Below, in pieces: positions 18,888 to 29,446 of a DNA stretch of 64,000 bases. Position 1 is the stretch's first letter. Each line of letters starts with the position of its first letter. A program made the translations under genes and the position numbers. A model generated the notes under the pieces. The model searched no databases. It was not told the DNA's origin and saw only the letters and a program-made list of their open reading frames with translations. The stretch is from assembly GCA_009801085.1 (NCBI GenBank), contig VNWV01000028.1, forward strand, positions 1-64,000. The letters run 5' to 3'. This DNA is from Lasiodiplodia sp. COLG20 (Eukaryota; Ascomycota; Dothideomycetes; Botryosphaeriales; Botryosphaeriaceae).

Positions 18888-21800
18888 ATGCGGCTGGTCG
18901 CCCTCTCCGTCCTTGTCGCCGCCGCATTCCACCTCGCCCCGGGTGTCGCGGCGCAGAACCAGACTGCCAGCAAAGATGACTTCATCGACGGCCTGCTCGC
19001 CCAAATGACCGTTCCAGACCTTGGTAAGCAAGCAAAGAGGCCAAAGAATGCCTGAATGTAGAACCGAGGCGGCTCTCCATCTCTTTCGTCGTCATTTTAA
19101 GTTCATGTTACGACCCACGCCGCTGCAAAGCCTCTGCACGCCGGAACAATGATTAGCCAATGGCGTTCGACGTCATGTCAAAAAGCAACTCATCATTAGT
19201 CGAGTGATGCATGGTTGAATGAGCGCCACAGTCGACGATTGGCGCGCTGTGTGCACATGACAGAACATGCAAGAAGGGAAGTACTAATGTCTCAGGCAGT
19301 GCTTCAATTACATCTCATGTTCGGAGACAACGTCATCGGACCCAAATCAGAAAATGAGCTCTACGGTAAAGCTGCCTCCCGATTGCCTGGAATATGATCT
19401 GACGGTTTGCACAAGACTTTGCCATGCGGTTTTCCCCCGATTCGTCAATCGGGAACATGCATGATTGGTGATAGCGCATCTCGAGCCCTTTGTTTCACTG
19501 CGTCGCTAACTCTTGTCAGGTATCCTCTGAATACATCGCGCTACAATGAAGTACAGAGACTCAACGCAGACAAGTCTCGGCTCAAAATCCCCTTTCTGCA
19601 CTTCGGCGAATGCCTGCACGGTGTTGGCTCGTATAAGCAATCCATGTTCCCACAGTCGTTGGGCATGGCTGCCAGCTTTGACACCGACCTTGTCCACCGT
19701 GTAGGCCGCGCCATCGGCACCGAGGCCAGATCCATTGGTATTCATGCTTGTCTTTCTCCTGTCCTCGATCTAGGAAAGGATCCTCGGTTTGGAAGAGCCC
19801 AAGGTGCGTCTTGCAGATTATCAACTGCTTGATCAGACTGCTAACACACGCACAGAGGCTTGGGGCGAAGACAAAGTGCTGACGTCCCACATGGGAGTTG
19901 CATATGCCTCCGGCTTGTCCAAGAATGGATCCTGGTCAGATCCCGATGCCGTTGCTCCCGTGATGAAGGTTTGTCAATCTGAGACCAGCAACGAGCATTC
20001 TTTGATTCAATACTGATTCGGAATTTACCAGCACTTTGCGGCTTACGGAGCACCGCAAGGTGGGCTCAATGCTGCACCATGGATGGGCCACGGCAACCGA
20101 GAGATCAGGGAGGAACTACTCATGCCATTCAAAGCTGCCGTCGAACTCGGCGGTGTCCGTGGTGTCATGATGTCTTACAATGAGCTCGACGATGTGCCCG
20201 CGCACGTGCACCCGATGCTCTATGGAGCATTGGAGGAGTGGGGCTTCGACGGTTTCGTAATGGCAGACGACACAGGTAGGAATTTACGTGCGTTTTCAGT
20301 GAGTTCTGTCTAACGACCAACAGGAATGATCATGCTACAAGGACGCCACAAAGTTGCCAGCTCCACGGCTGACGCCATTCAGCAGTGGTTTAATGCCGGT
20401 GGCATGATCCAGTTCTACGACTACTCGTTAGAGACATACCTCAATGTCAGTATCAGCTCGCACGTGTCAATGTGTAGCTTTAAACTCACTGTTCCAGACT
20501 ACTATTGACCTTGTCGAAAACGGGACTGTGCCTCTATCAACACTCCAAGCTCACGTCCGCAAGATACTCGGCGTGAAGTACGACCTTGGACTCTTCTCCG
20601 ACGCATACATTTCCTCTGATATTGACCCACAAGCAATAGTGGATTCGCACGTACCTTTGACGCTCGAAGCTGCGCAGAAGAGCCTTGTTCTACTCGAGAA
20701 CCGCAATTCCACGCTCCCGCTCAGGCCAGCTGAGCAAAATATCAAGAAGATCGCACTCATTGGGCCTTTCGGTGACATGCTCAATTACGGTGATTACTCA
20801 GGGACTTACGGTTCGTCTCCAGTTGCCAACTCGTCGACAATCCAGCAAGCAATGCAAGACTATCTTGCATCCCTCAACAACACATCACCAGTGGAACTGG
20901 TCACCAGCTGGGGCGCCAACACCTGGTTATACAATGCGCAGTATCCAATCCCCGGCTATCATTTGTCCCCTCTGCCGTCCAACGAGACAGACCAAACAAG
21001 CGAAGGTCTTCTTGCAACATACTTTGCCGGTGTGGACTTCACGTCCCCGCTCGCGCAACGCGTGGAGGTTCCGGTCATGGACTGGAGTCTCTATCCACCT
21101 CCTGGCCTGCAATCAAACAACTTCAGCGCAACCTGGGAGGGCTACCTCACAGTCCCACCCTCGCTCGCAGCCGCAGTCGACGGCTGGCTCGGAGTAGCCG
21201 TTTCGCCCAACACAACGGCGGCACTGTACGTCGATGACGTCCTAGTATCCCACTCGCCCCTCACCACCGACGGCAATTTCCTCTCCAACATCCCGCCGCG
21301 CACGTACTCCCAGGCCAACAGCACCGCGCCGCCGCCCGGATCCGCGCCCTTCAACTTCGTTCCCGGCGCCAAGCACCGCGTGCGCATCGAGTACGTCGCC
21401 TACAACCTGTACCAGAAAATCGAGAACCTGTCCTCGGTCAACGCGCAGATCATGCTCTTCTGGAACCTCGTCAATCGCGCCAACGCCACGGCTGACGCCA
21501 TCTCGGACACTGCTTCCGACGCTGCGGCCATCTCCCACGCCCTCGCCGCTGCCAGCGCCGCCGATACCATCCTTCTCGCCCTGGGCGCGAACTGGAACTC
21601 GGACGGCGAGGGCGGCGACCGCGCGTCGCTGATGCTGGCGCCCAACCAGACGCGTCTCGCCTCGGCCGTCCTGGCGCACGCCGCCTCCTCGGTGCCACGC
21701 AAGCCCGTCGTCTTGATCCTCCAAGGGGGGCGCCCCTTCGCTATACCCTCGATTTACGCCCGCTCGGACGCGGTGCTGGCCGCGTTTTTCCCTGGGCAGC

Positions 21801-22378
21801 GCGGCGGGCAGGCCATCGTCGAGACGCTGTTCGCCGCGGGGAGTGGGGTGAGCGGTCCCGGGGGGCGCGTGCCGCTGAGCGTGCCACGAGACGTCGGGGT
21901 GCTCCCGGCATACTACAACTACAAGCAGACAGCACACGCCGTGACCTACCTCGACGCGGAGCAGTACCCGGCCGTCTACCCATTTGGTTGGGGCTTGGGT
22001 TACTCGACTTTCAGCGTCTCCTCGTTTGCTGTCGAGGGCGGCGACACTTTTTCGGACGGCGGGACGTTGACCTTCAGGGCTGGTGTGACGAATAACGGGA
22101 CGCTGATGGGGAGCTATGTGGCGCAGGTACACTTGCTTAGGCGCGTGTCGAGCATCACGCAGCCGGAGCGCCAGCTCGTGGCATTTGCGCGGGCGGATGG
22201 TGTGGCGGTTGGAGAGAGTAGGGAGCTTGTGCTGGCAGTGGATGTGGATCGGTACCTAAGGATTCTGAATCGGAACTACGACTGGGAGTTGGAGAGAGGA
22301 GACTACACTTTTTCGCTGATGGCGCACGGAAGCCCAACGGCGAGTACCGAGGTAAATGTAACGGTTGTTTGTGTGTAG
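18888..22378 (+). CDS. Secreted GH3 beta-glycosidase with PA14 domain
   Basis: Eight exons by my model: 18888-19023, 19300-19365, 19416-19467, 19520-19803, 19856-19968, 20032-20275, 20324-20445, 20498-22378; 965 aa, phases closing at every junction. The N-terminus MRLVALSVLVAAAFHLAPG is a signal peptide. The GH3 N-terminal barrel is clear: HFGECLHGVGSYKQSMFPQS, KHFAAYG, and GFDGFVMADDTG, where Asp296 takes the place of the nucleophile in the usual SDW motif (here ADD). The second GH3 domain is interrupted by a PA14 module (SEGLLATYFAGVDF onward, about 21000-21400), and the protein ends in a fibronectin-III-like domain. It should release sugars from the non-reducing end of plant or fungal oligosaccharides outside the cell; beta-glucosidase is more likely than xylosidase because of the PA14 insert. 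Intron 1 (276 nt) is unusually long. Confidence 0.9.
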
Positions 22379-22902
22379 GCTGTAGAAGAAGACCGTATAT
22401 GCTCTGGGGATGCTTCCAACAGCGCTCCTAAATGCCAAGGCGACAGTGCATGGCTTAAGTAACACCGCCTCTCAATCCGGCTGCCAATCATTTAACCCCA
22501 CGTTGAAGCCCCCATGTCGCGGCTGATGGGCGTAATCATTTAAGCGAATGTTGCGCAATGTCAATTTTGCCCACTTCCGCTAACATTCCGCTGCGGTTAC
22601 CGCCATCAACGACGCGTGCAGCACCAACTAGTGGGACTAGCTACTTCCCCTTCAAGCATGCGGAATGCCCTACGACCAGGAAACAGCGCAGTCTCGCCAA
22701 AGACGCCTTGCCAATCAAAAAAGCTTGCCGCACGCATGTTCTAGCGCGACACCAAGGAAAAGAATTCCATTGCATCCACATAGAGCCTTTTCAGAAAGCA
22801 GGACCAGATCATCAAGTCATAGAGCAAAAGAAAAAGCGAATGACAAGGAACTGAATCGTGAAAAGCCAGTCATCCATCGCTGTAGGTCTCGAATCCTTTA
22901 AA
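22379..22902. other. Intergenic; possible unseen first exon of the NACHT gene
   Basis: 524 bp. Short open frames at 22558-22901 have no recognisable content. No exon with an ATG could be spliced convincingly to 22937. Confidence 0.35.
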
Positions 22903-25900
22903 ATGAATCTGGTTCCTGACAACATCTCAATTTAAGCTGCAACACAGCCACCGTCCCACAAGAGTGATAAATCTGGTCTGGAGTACCGAGTACAGGGCAT
23001 ACCAAAGGCGTATGATAAGGAAAGAGTGCCTGAATTAGTTTCAAAAGCGTTGAGTCTTCCACCGGACACCGCCGTGAAAGTTGCCTCTGTGGCACTTGAC
23101 CCATACACACGACGGCATAAGGTGGCGACTGTATCGTTTTCCAGGACCCCAGAGTGTTTGACTTCAACTCTAGGGGATCCCGAAAACGAATGGACCTTTG
23201 AGGCTTCCAGCAGCAGCGAACATAATGAGCCACTAAGGATTTCTGTGGATACCCACTTTCGAGGTTTCACTCCACTGAACTCAGGGAGTGACACTGAGTG
23301 TGAAACGGAGTAAGTCTAAATGGTCCTTCCTATAATTATACGGTTAATTAATACTTTCCGTCATTTAAAAAGTATTATTGCAGTGACTGGGTTAGGAGGA
23401 CACGCGTTCGGTTCCTTCAAGCAAAGTGGAGGAAGTCACATGTGGCTTCGCGACAGCTTGCCGAATGATGTACCTAACGCAAGGGTTTTGATCTTTGGCT
23501 ACGACTCGGCCCTTACGGACCCAAACTCATTCCAAAATCTACGGGATTTGGGGATTACATTTCAAAGAGATATCAACAATATACGGCACTACCAACTTCC
23601 CAGTGTAGGTAATAGTAGCAAACGGTTAGTACAAAAGGCTAACAAGAAATAGGAAACTGAATGGGATCAAGCGTTCAATCCAACACGGCCAATAATCCTC
23701 ATCGGACACAGTCTCGGTGGCATCGTTATTAAGCAGGTCTGAGCACACAGAGAATGATGCAATTAGTAAAACAACAAGAATATTGGGCTGATTCTCATCA
23801 GGCTCTCCTCGAACTGAAGATGCAGTCAAACAATCTATCATCCCAGGTCAACCTCAGTGCGATACGTGGCCTGATTTTCTTTGGCGTACCAACATATGGC
23901 ATGAACATCCAGTCTCTTATACCAATTGTAGGCGACCAACCCAATCGGAGCCTGCTTCAGTCACTAGAAAAAGACTCCATGTTTCTCCAGGAACAGAACG
24001 ACCGTTTTCACAAAGAGCTTAATGGCTACGAACTTAACATCGCCTATTTCTATGAAACAAGAATGTCACCCACCGCTCAACGGGTATTAAAATTTCACGC
24101 TCTGTATCTGTCAATTTACTGATAAAGTACAACAGTCTCCTAGCAATAAATGGTGCATGAGCGGCCCTCCCGCCATTCTTGTAGACAAGGCCTCGGCAAC
24201 CAATGGATATAAGAGTCACAGCCACCCTCATGACTTAAGAGGACTCGTCAGCCATTCTGAACCAATGGACCGGACTCACTCTGAACTCGTGAAATACCGA
24301 CAGCACGATAGGGACTATAGAACAGTTTGTCATCTCATCTGTACGCTGCTAGCGTCAATTCCTGAAGGTGCGTTAGGTCTCATAGACAACAAGTTAGTAT
24401 TTTGCAAGACACTTACCAGCGTTCAGATGATTTGGAGTTGGAGATGCAAGAAAAGATGCAAGAAAGGCTAGATGGTAAGCGACTTATATTGTACCATCGG
24501 GGATGTGAGTCTGATGTTCATTATTGCCAGCCTGCTTGAGATCTTTAGCCTTCCCGGAAATGCAGTCCCGCAGGATGGAGATCGAAACGGCCGAAAATAC
24601 ATGCAGTTGGCTTCTTCAAGACAAACGATACCAAGCCTGGTCAGAACAAGACCAAGGCCTTCTTTGGATCACCGGAAAACCAGGTGCCGGAAAGTCGACG
24701 TTGATGAAGTTTGCCGTGTCATATGCTGAGGCTGCTTCATCTCGTTACGATCGGGATAAGCCCTCATCCTGTGTAGGTGAGGATGGTTCAGGAAACCGCT
24801 CTATTGGAGAAGATGTTGTACTTTGTTTCTTCTTCTTCGGACAAGGTACTTCACTTCAGAAGTCACCGATGGGCTTTCTACGTGCAATTCTGCACCAAGC
24901 TCTCCCGCGATATCGCCAAAAACTGTCAGAGCTTTCTAACACGTTCGAAAGCCGCTGTGCCAGCCAAGGAACCCCGGATAAAGACTGGTATTGGCATGAA
25001 AAAGAGCTCGAACAACATTTGTTTGAATTGCTTGAAGATGCCACACAATCCGATTCCATCCAACTTTTTGTTGATGCGCTTGACGAGTGTGGAGAAGAAG
25101 ATGCTCTCAGACTGGTTGATTTGTTCGAGCGTCTGATGAAACGGATTCTTCAGAATCAGGGCAGACTTAAAATCCTCTTTTCGTGTCGGAAATACCCCAT
25201 TCTCCACTTGGAGAACGGCACCGAGATTGTACCAGAAGAAAGCAATCAGGACGACATCAAGAAAGTTGTTTTCCGCATTCTTCAGAAAGGTCAATTCTTA
25301 GAGGCAAGAGCGCGAGAAATAGGCGAAGCGATTGTAGAAAACTCGAGCGGAGTATTCCTATGGGCTGTCCTAGTGGCTCCACAGGTTGTCGATATGAATC
25401 GCAAGGGGAAACCCATTGCGGCTATCAAACTCGGCATCAAGAAAATTCCACGGGAGTTGCACGAACTCTACAAGAGGATACTGCTGAACTCAGCAATGGA
25501 GGAAGATGACTTTCTCTGCTCTTTGAAACTCTTCCAATGGGTCTGCTTCACTGAAAGAAGACTGTCAGTCCCGGAGATGCAGCACGCCATGGCCTTGGAT
25601 CCGGACACCCAGTACAAATCGGTTGATGAGTACGTCGAGGGGCCTGACATGGCAGAAGACGAAAGCAAGATGGCGAGGATGATCAACTACCTGTCGAAAG
25701 GGCTGGTTGAAGTAAGGGGCAACCATGTTCAAGTGATTCACCAGTCAGTCCATGACTTCCTTGTTAACGAAGCGCTGTACATGATCCTTCAGAGAGTTGG
25801 AAGACCTGCATCTAGTGCTTCTGGTCTGGGCCACCTCATGATTCTTCGAACATGTCTGCAGTACCTGTCTCTTAGAGAGATTGCGAACTTGAAAGAAGAC

Positions 25901-26992
25901 TTTGCTGGAGAAAATCTTGCATCTTTCCCTTTCGAAGTCAAGTATCCACTTTTGGGGTATTCAACCACATACTGGATCCCCCATGCTTCACATGTTGAGT
26001 CTGCCGGTCTGGCAAATGAGGAGCTCTTGCAATACCTCTACAGGACCTTCAATGCTCATAACTGGGAGAACTGGTTATGGGTTCACCGCGAACTGCACAA
26101 AGAACAGGGCATCGAAAGGGGTCATTTTCCAGAATCGACGCTACTACACATTGCCGCAAGCTTCGACCTGCCGTACCTGTTTTCTGCGCTCATGAAAACA
26201 TCGGACAACGACATGAACTGTACAGACTCTGAAGGCCAAACACCACTATGGTGCGCAGTCTCCTCACAGGACAAACGGAGAGTTGCTACTCTAGTCCAAG
26301 ACAAGCGCGTCAACCCAAATTTGGCAAACAAAAGGGGCGAATCTCCGCTCCACGTTGCTGCACAGTGCAGCAACATTTTGACCACGTTACTAGCCTCGGA
26401 CAGGCTCTTGATGAATGCAAAAGACGAGCAAGGTCGGACGCCAATCTTCTTTGCACGCAACCACCCCGAATCCCTGAAAATCTTCTTATCTATGAAAGAA
26501 ATCGACTGGAATGCTCAAGACGATTTGGGGCGCACTCTACTTTGGTGGATTGCACATGATCAGAATGTTGAAGCTATCAAGATCATCCTTGATCGGTCAG
26601 ATCCGAACCTTGGAGATGCGAATGGTGTCACGCCTCTATTCCTCGCCTGTTGGAAAGGCTATGCTGCGGTGGTTGCAAGCTTACTTTGCAGTAAGAGCAT
26701 AAGCCCAGATGCGAAGACAATGGCTGGCCGAACGCCATTATGGGCGGCTGTGACATTTTCACGGATTGAGATAGTACGCCTACTACTGGCTACTGGAAGG
26801 GTGAATCCTTCAACTGAGGATATAAATGGATGCTCTCCTTTGCATATCGACCCGGAGCTTACAGCATTATTGCAGCGGGAGGGGAACTTTTCCATCATCT
26901 CACCATTCTCTAAGACGCCGCCACCAAAAAGGCCGAAACCGAAGCGCAGGTATACCCCCCCGAACTGGTCTGGGCAATATTTTGACTTTTGA
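22903..26992 (+). CDS. Alpha/beta-hydrolase-NACHT-ankyrin protein (NLR-like), 5' end damaged
   Basis: Exons: (22903)-23309, 23373-23604, 23653-23736, 23802-24083, 24136-24367, 24427-24474, 24531-26992. Together they give 1,249 codons in one frame. An N-terminal segment (YRVQGIPKAYDKERVPELVS) precedes an esterase/lipase-like fold with VTGLGGHAFGSF and the nucleophile elbow GHSLGG. Then comes a NACHT ATPase: Walker A GKPGAGKST at about 24664-24705 and Walker B LFVDALDE at about 25063-25090, a winged-helix-like region ending near HQSVHDFLVNEAL, and about six ankyrin repeats to the C-terminus. This is the plan of fungal NLR-like proteins proposed to act in heterokaryon incompatibility and self/non-self recognition. 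The oddity is the start: exon 1 has no Met except an ATG at 22903, and that ATG is followed ten codons later by an in-frame TAA (22933-22935). Either a first exon is missing from my model or the copy carries a nonsense mutation. Confidence 0.78.
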
Positions 26993-27038
26993 ATCTTGCA
27001 CTTCACGAACTTTATCTATGAAACAACCTTCCATATTG

Positions 27039-27511
27039 TTATTCTCCTATCTTGTAAGGCGGTCCCAGCTTGTTCTTGCCATCCACGTCTCGAAACTCCA
27101 GTTCCCCCATGAGATCTTCAATTCCCACGAAGGTCCGGATCTAGTAATGTCAACGACGAAAAGATAGCTCAAGCAATTATACTCTACACTTACGTTGACG
27201 GCAGTGACTTCCCTCTCAACCTCCCGATCCGCTTCCGAGAAATCAATAAGGATGCTCGTCCCGCAGACGCGGCAAAACTTATGCGGTTTCTTCTGGTTCC
27301 CGAAGCGGTACGCGGAGAGGTCATCTTCGCTGGAGCTGAAAATGACGTCTTTGCGCTTAGGATATACCAGGAGGTATCCGTTCTTGGTGCAGATGGAGCA
27401 GTTGCAACGAACGATCTTAGAGGAGCGGATATCGGCGAGGGTCGCGGTGAACTTGACTCTCCCGCAGTGGCAGTTGCCGTGGTACGTCTGGATCTGCGGC
27501 TGCGAGGACAT
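27039..27511 (-). CDS. GFA-like (glutathione-dependent formaldehyde-activating / CENP-V) zinc protein
   Basis: Two exons: 27511-27194 and 27140-27039, with a 53-nt intron (27193-27141, GTAAGT..CTAG); 139 aa. The start is ATG 27511 (MSSQPQIQTY). Zinc ligands of the family are all visible: CHCG (Cys14, Cys16), CNCSIC (Cys36, Cys38, Cys41) and CRVCG (Cys80, Cys83), and the C-terminus NIRTFVGIEDL is typical. Small one-domain members are abundant in fungi and mostly of unknown substrate. Its 3' end nearly meets that of the NACHT gene (46 bp apart). It lies just downstream of the peptide precursor on the same strand; whether it belongs to that cluster is unknown. Confidence 0.88.
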
Positions 27512-27879
27512 GGCGGGCAAGCGGGAGGAAGGGAGGCAGACGAACAAGAAGAGGAGAAGAGATGCAAGCATAAAAAATATGTCGTTGACGACACGAACGA
27601 GAGACACACAATTAGGAAGAAGATGCTTTTATCCGCCCCGCTTACGCGCATTTGGCCCCCACGTTGTGTGGTACCGACGGGTTGGATTTTGCTTATCTAC
27701 GATCCATGTGCTACGTGCCGCGTTCCCGCCCGCTGCCCCGCCGTGCGTTTGGAGTCCAGCCCCAATCCTCCCGAGCGCAAGCTTTGCCACCCGCCGCCGG
27801 CCGCCCCCTGCAACTTCCACGCCACAATGCCTCACGGCATGACCCCTCCCCTGACAACGTTGCTGTCACTGGTGGTCGC

Positions 27880-28716
27880 CTAGCAGGCCATGAAGGAGCG
27901 TCTTGAAAGCTTCTCCTTGGTGTCGGCATCCAGCTCCTCGTAAGCGTCAATCATGAATTGACGCTTCACCTTGGAAGTAGCGTCGGTGTCGAGCTCTTCG
28001 TAAGCATCGATCATGAACTGGCGCTTTGCAAGCTTCTCCTTGGTGTCGGCGTCGAGTTCCTCGTAAGCATCGATCATGAATTGGCGCTTGTCCATTGAAG
28101 TGGCGTCAGCATCGAGCTCTTCATAGGCATCAATCATGAACTGGCGCTTGCCGAGCTTCTCCTTGGCGTCGGAATCGAGCTCTTCGTAGGCATCAATCAT
28201 GAATTGGCGTTTCTCCTTGGCGTCGCCCGAATCGAGCTCCTCGTAGGCATCGATCATGAATTGACGCTTCGCAAGCCTCTCTTTGGTGTCATGGTCAAGC
28301 TCCTCGTAGGCATCAATCATAAACTGGCGCTTCGCGAGCTTCTCCTTGGTGTCGGTGTCAAGCTCCTCATAAGCATCGATCATGAACTGGCGCTTCTCCT
28401 TGGTATCGGCGTCGAGCTCCTCGTAAGCGTCAATCATGAATTGGCGCTTCTGCTTGGAGGCAGCGTCGGTGGTGTCGAGCTCTTCGTAGGCATCGATCAT
28501 GAATTGGCGCTTGGCGAGCCTGTCCTTGACGTGGGCGTCCAGGGCCCCGAAGGAGGAGGCAGAGGAGCAGAGAGCGTCACGCTTCTCCCACGGCTCGGGG
28601 GCGTTGAGCTTGGCGAGAGCGCGCTCGAGAGCGGCGCCCTCGAGCTTGGGGGTCGGGGTCGCGGCGGCGGTGGCCAGGAGAACGGCCAGTACGGAGGCGA
28701 TCTGGGTGGTCTTCAT
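27880..28716 (-). CDS. Kex2-processed repeat precursor (candidate dikaritin-type RiPP precursor)
   Basis: Single exon, 278 aa from ATG 28716. Residues 1-20 (MKTTQIASVLAVLLATAAAT) are a signal peptide. From residue 69 the sequence KR-QFMIDAYEELD occurs ten times (cores at 71-81 through 253-263) at an 18-21 residue period, separated by acidic/Lys linkers such as ADTKEKLA. Each core is preceded by KR, a Kex2 site; an eleventh, decayed unit ends the protein (RRSFMAC). The core is identical in all ten copies while its codons vary at silent positions. Fungal RiPP precursors of the ustiloxin, phomopsin and asperipin type have this plan: secretion signal, Kex2-cut repeats, one aromatic residue per core. 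Two UstYa-family genes follow at 29447 and 30937. I infer that the cores are released in the Golgi and oxidatively cyclised, perhaps at the Tyr. Alternative: a repeat-type hydrophobic surface or pheromone-like peptide. Confidence 0.88.
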   Translation of the reverse strand: MKTTQIASVLAVLLATAAATPTPKLEGAALERALAKLNAPEPWEKRDALCSSASSFGALDAHVKDRLAKRQFMIDAYEELDTTDAASKQKRQFMIDAYEELDADTKEKRQFMIDAYEELDTDTKEKLAKRQFMIDAYEELDHDTKERLAKRQFMIDAYEELDSGDAKEKRQFMIDAYEELDSDAKEKLGKRQFMIDAYEELDADATSMDKRQFMIDAYEELDADTKEKLAKRQFMIDAYEELDTDATSKVKRQFMIDAYEELDADTKEKLSRRSFMAC

Positions 28717-28810
28717 GATGAACAGAGGGGGCTTTGAGTAACGATGTCTTTGAGGAGATGGATGAGGGATGTTGAGGCGATGTGGGATATGGTGCCGCTG
28801 ACAAGCTCAC

Positions 28811-28820
28811 TTAAATATAC
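28811..28820 (-). promoter_or_regulatory. TATA-like element of the precursor gene
   Basis: On the minus strand GTATATTTAA lies about 95-104 nt upstream of ATG 28716, a plausible distance for a fungal TATA box. Assigned by sequence and position only. Confidence 0.4.
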
Positions 28821-29446
28821 GCTCTCGATGCTAGACCGAACGGTGAGAGGACGACTCTTCACTCACTCAGTGTTGCCGACCCTGCCGATACTGAAGCTTC
28901 AGGACGGATTGGATACGGGACATGATGGTGCCGCCGGAAACATGAGGTTGACGCCGACATGCGTTGCCCAATCGGTTCTCAACCGGCCGCATCTCAACAA
29001 ACTCGCCCTTGGTTCAGCCGATTGATAACGGTGGGGAGTAAGCGTCGTGGGGGGCCTTAGAAAGACGGAGCTGAAGGATGCTGCACTCTGCTCCCGCGTC
29101 CGAAGAGATCAGCGTGCTAGCAGCGAAGCGAGGTGTAGTCTGGGCGGAGGAATTATCCGCGTAGCATTGCAGCGTAGCAGGTAAGCATCCAGATGTACCA
29201 ATTTACCAATCATGTTTGCTATGTGCAGTATACTCCTGTTGTGTGGGCCCAGTCTTAGCCTGATTCAGTCGGAGACTTGACGTCGGCTACGGAGTAATAG
29301 CAGGAACGCCCGCGGGATTCTTAATGGTCCCGTAGGATTCTTAATCGTCCGGATCCCAGTGGCTGGCGTTGACCCTTGACCTTGAGGTAGAACTTCCTTT
29401 CCTGGTTAGCGTATCTTAGTATAGCGAACAGGCAGAATCCTTCGTT
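28821..29446. other. Divergent intergenic region between precursor and UstYa-like gene
   Basis: The precursor (minus) and the UstYa-like gene (plus) diverge from here, so about 730 bp may hold shared regulatory sites. Near 29310-29345 GGGATTCTTAAT and AGGATTCTTAAT occur as a direct repeat 19 bp apart. No gene seen. Confidence 0.4.

Noticed and set aside
21242..22132. 296-codon minus-strand frame inside the GH3 gene
   Set aside because: Antisense shadow of exon 8, with Arg/Gly/Val-biased composition and no domain.
22558..22901. Short plus-strand frames as a first exon of the NACHT gene
   Set aside because: No splice donor gives an in-phase join from an ATG to 22937 or 22948 with a normal intron.
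27900..28520. CRISPR-like regular repeats
   Set aside because: Spacing and repeats follow codons of an open frame with a signal peptide; this is a eukaryote and no array architecture exists.
28204..28737. 177-codon plus-strand repetitive frame
   Set aside because: It is the reverse of the ten-repeat precursor; its periodicity comes from the real gene on the other strand.
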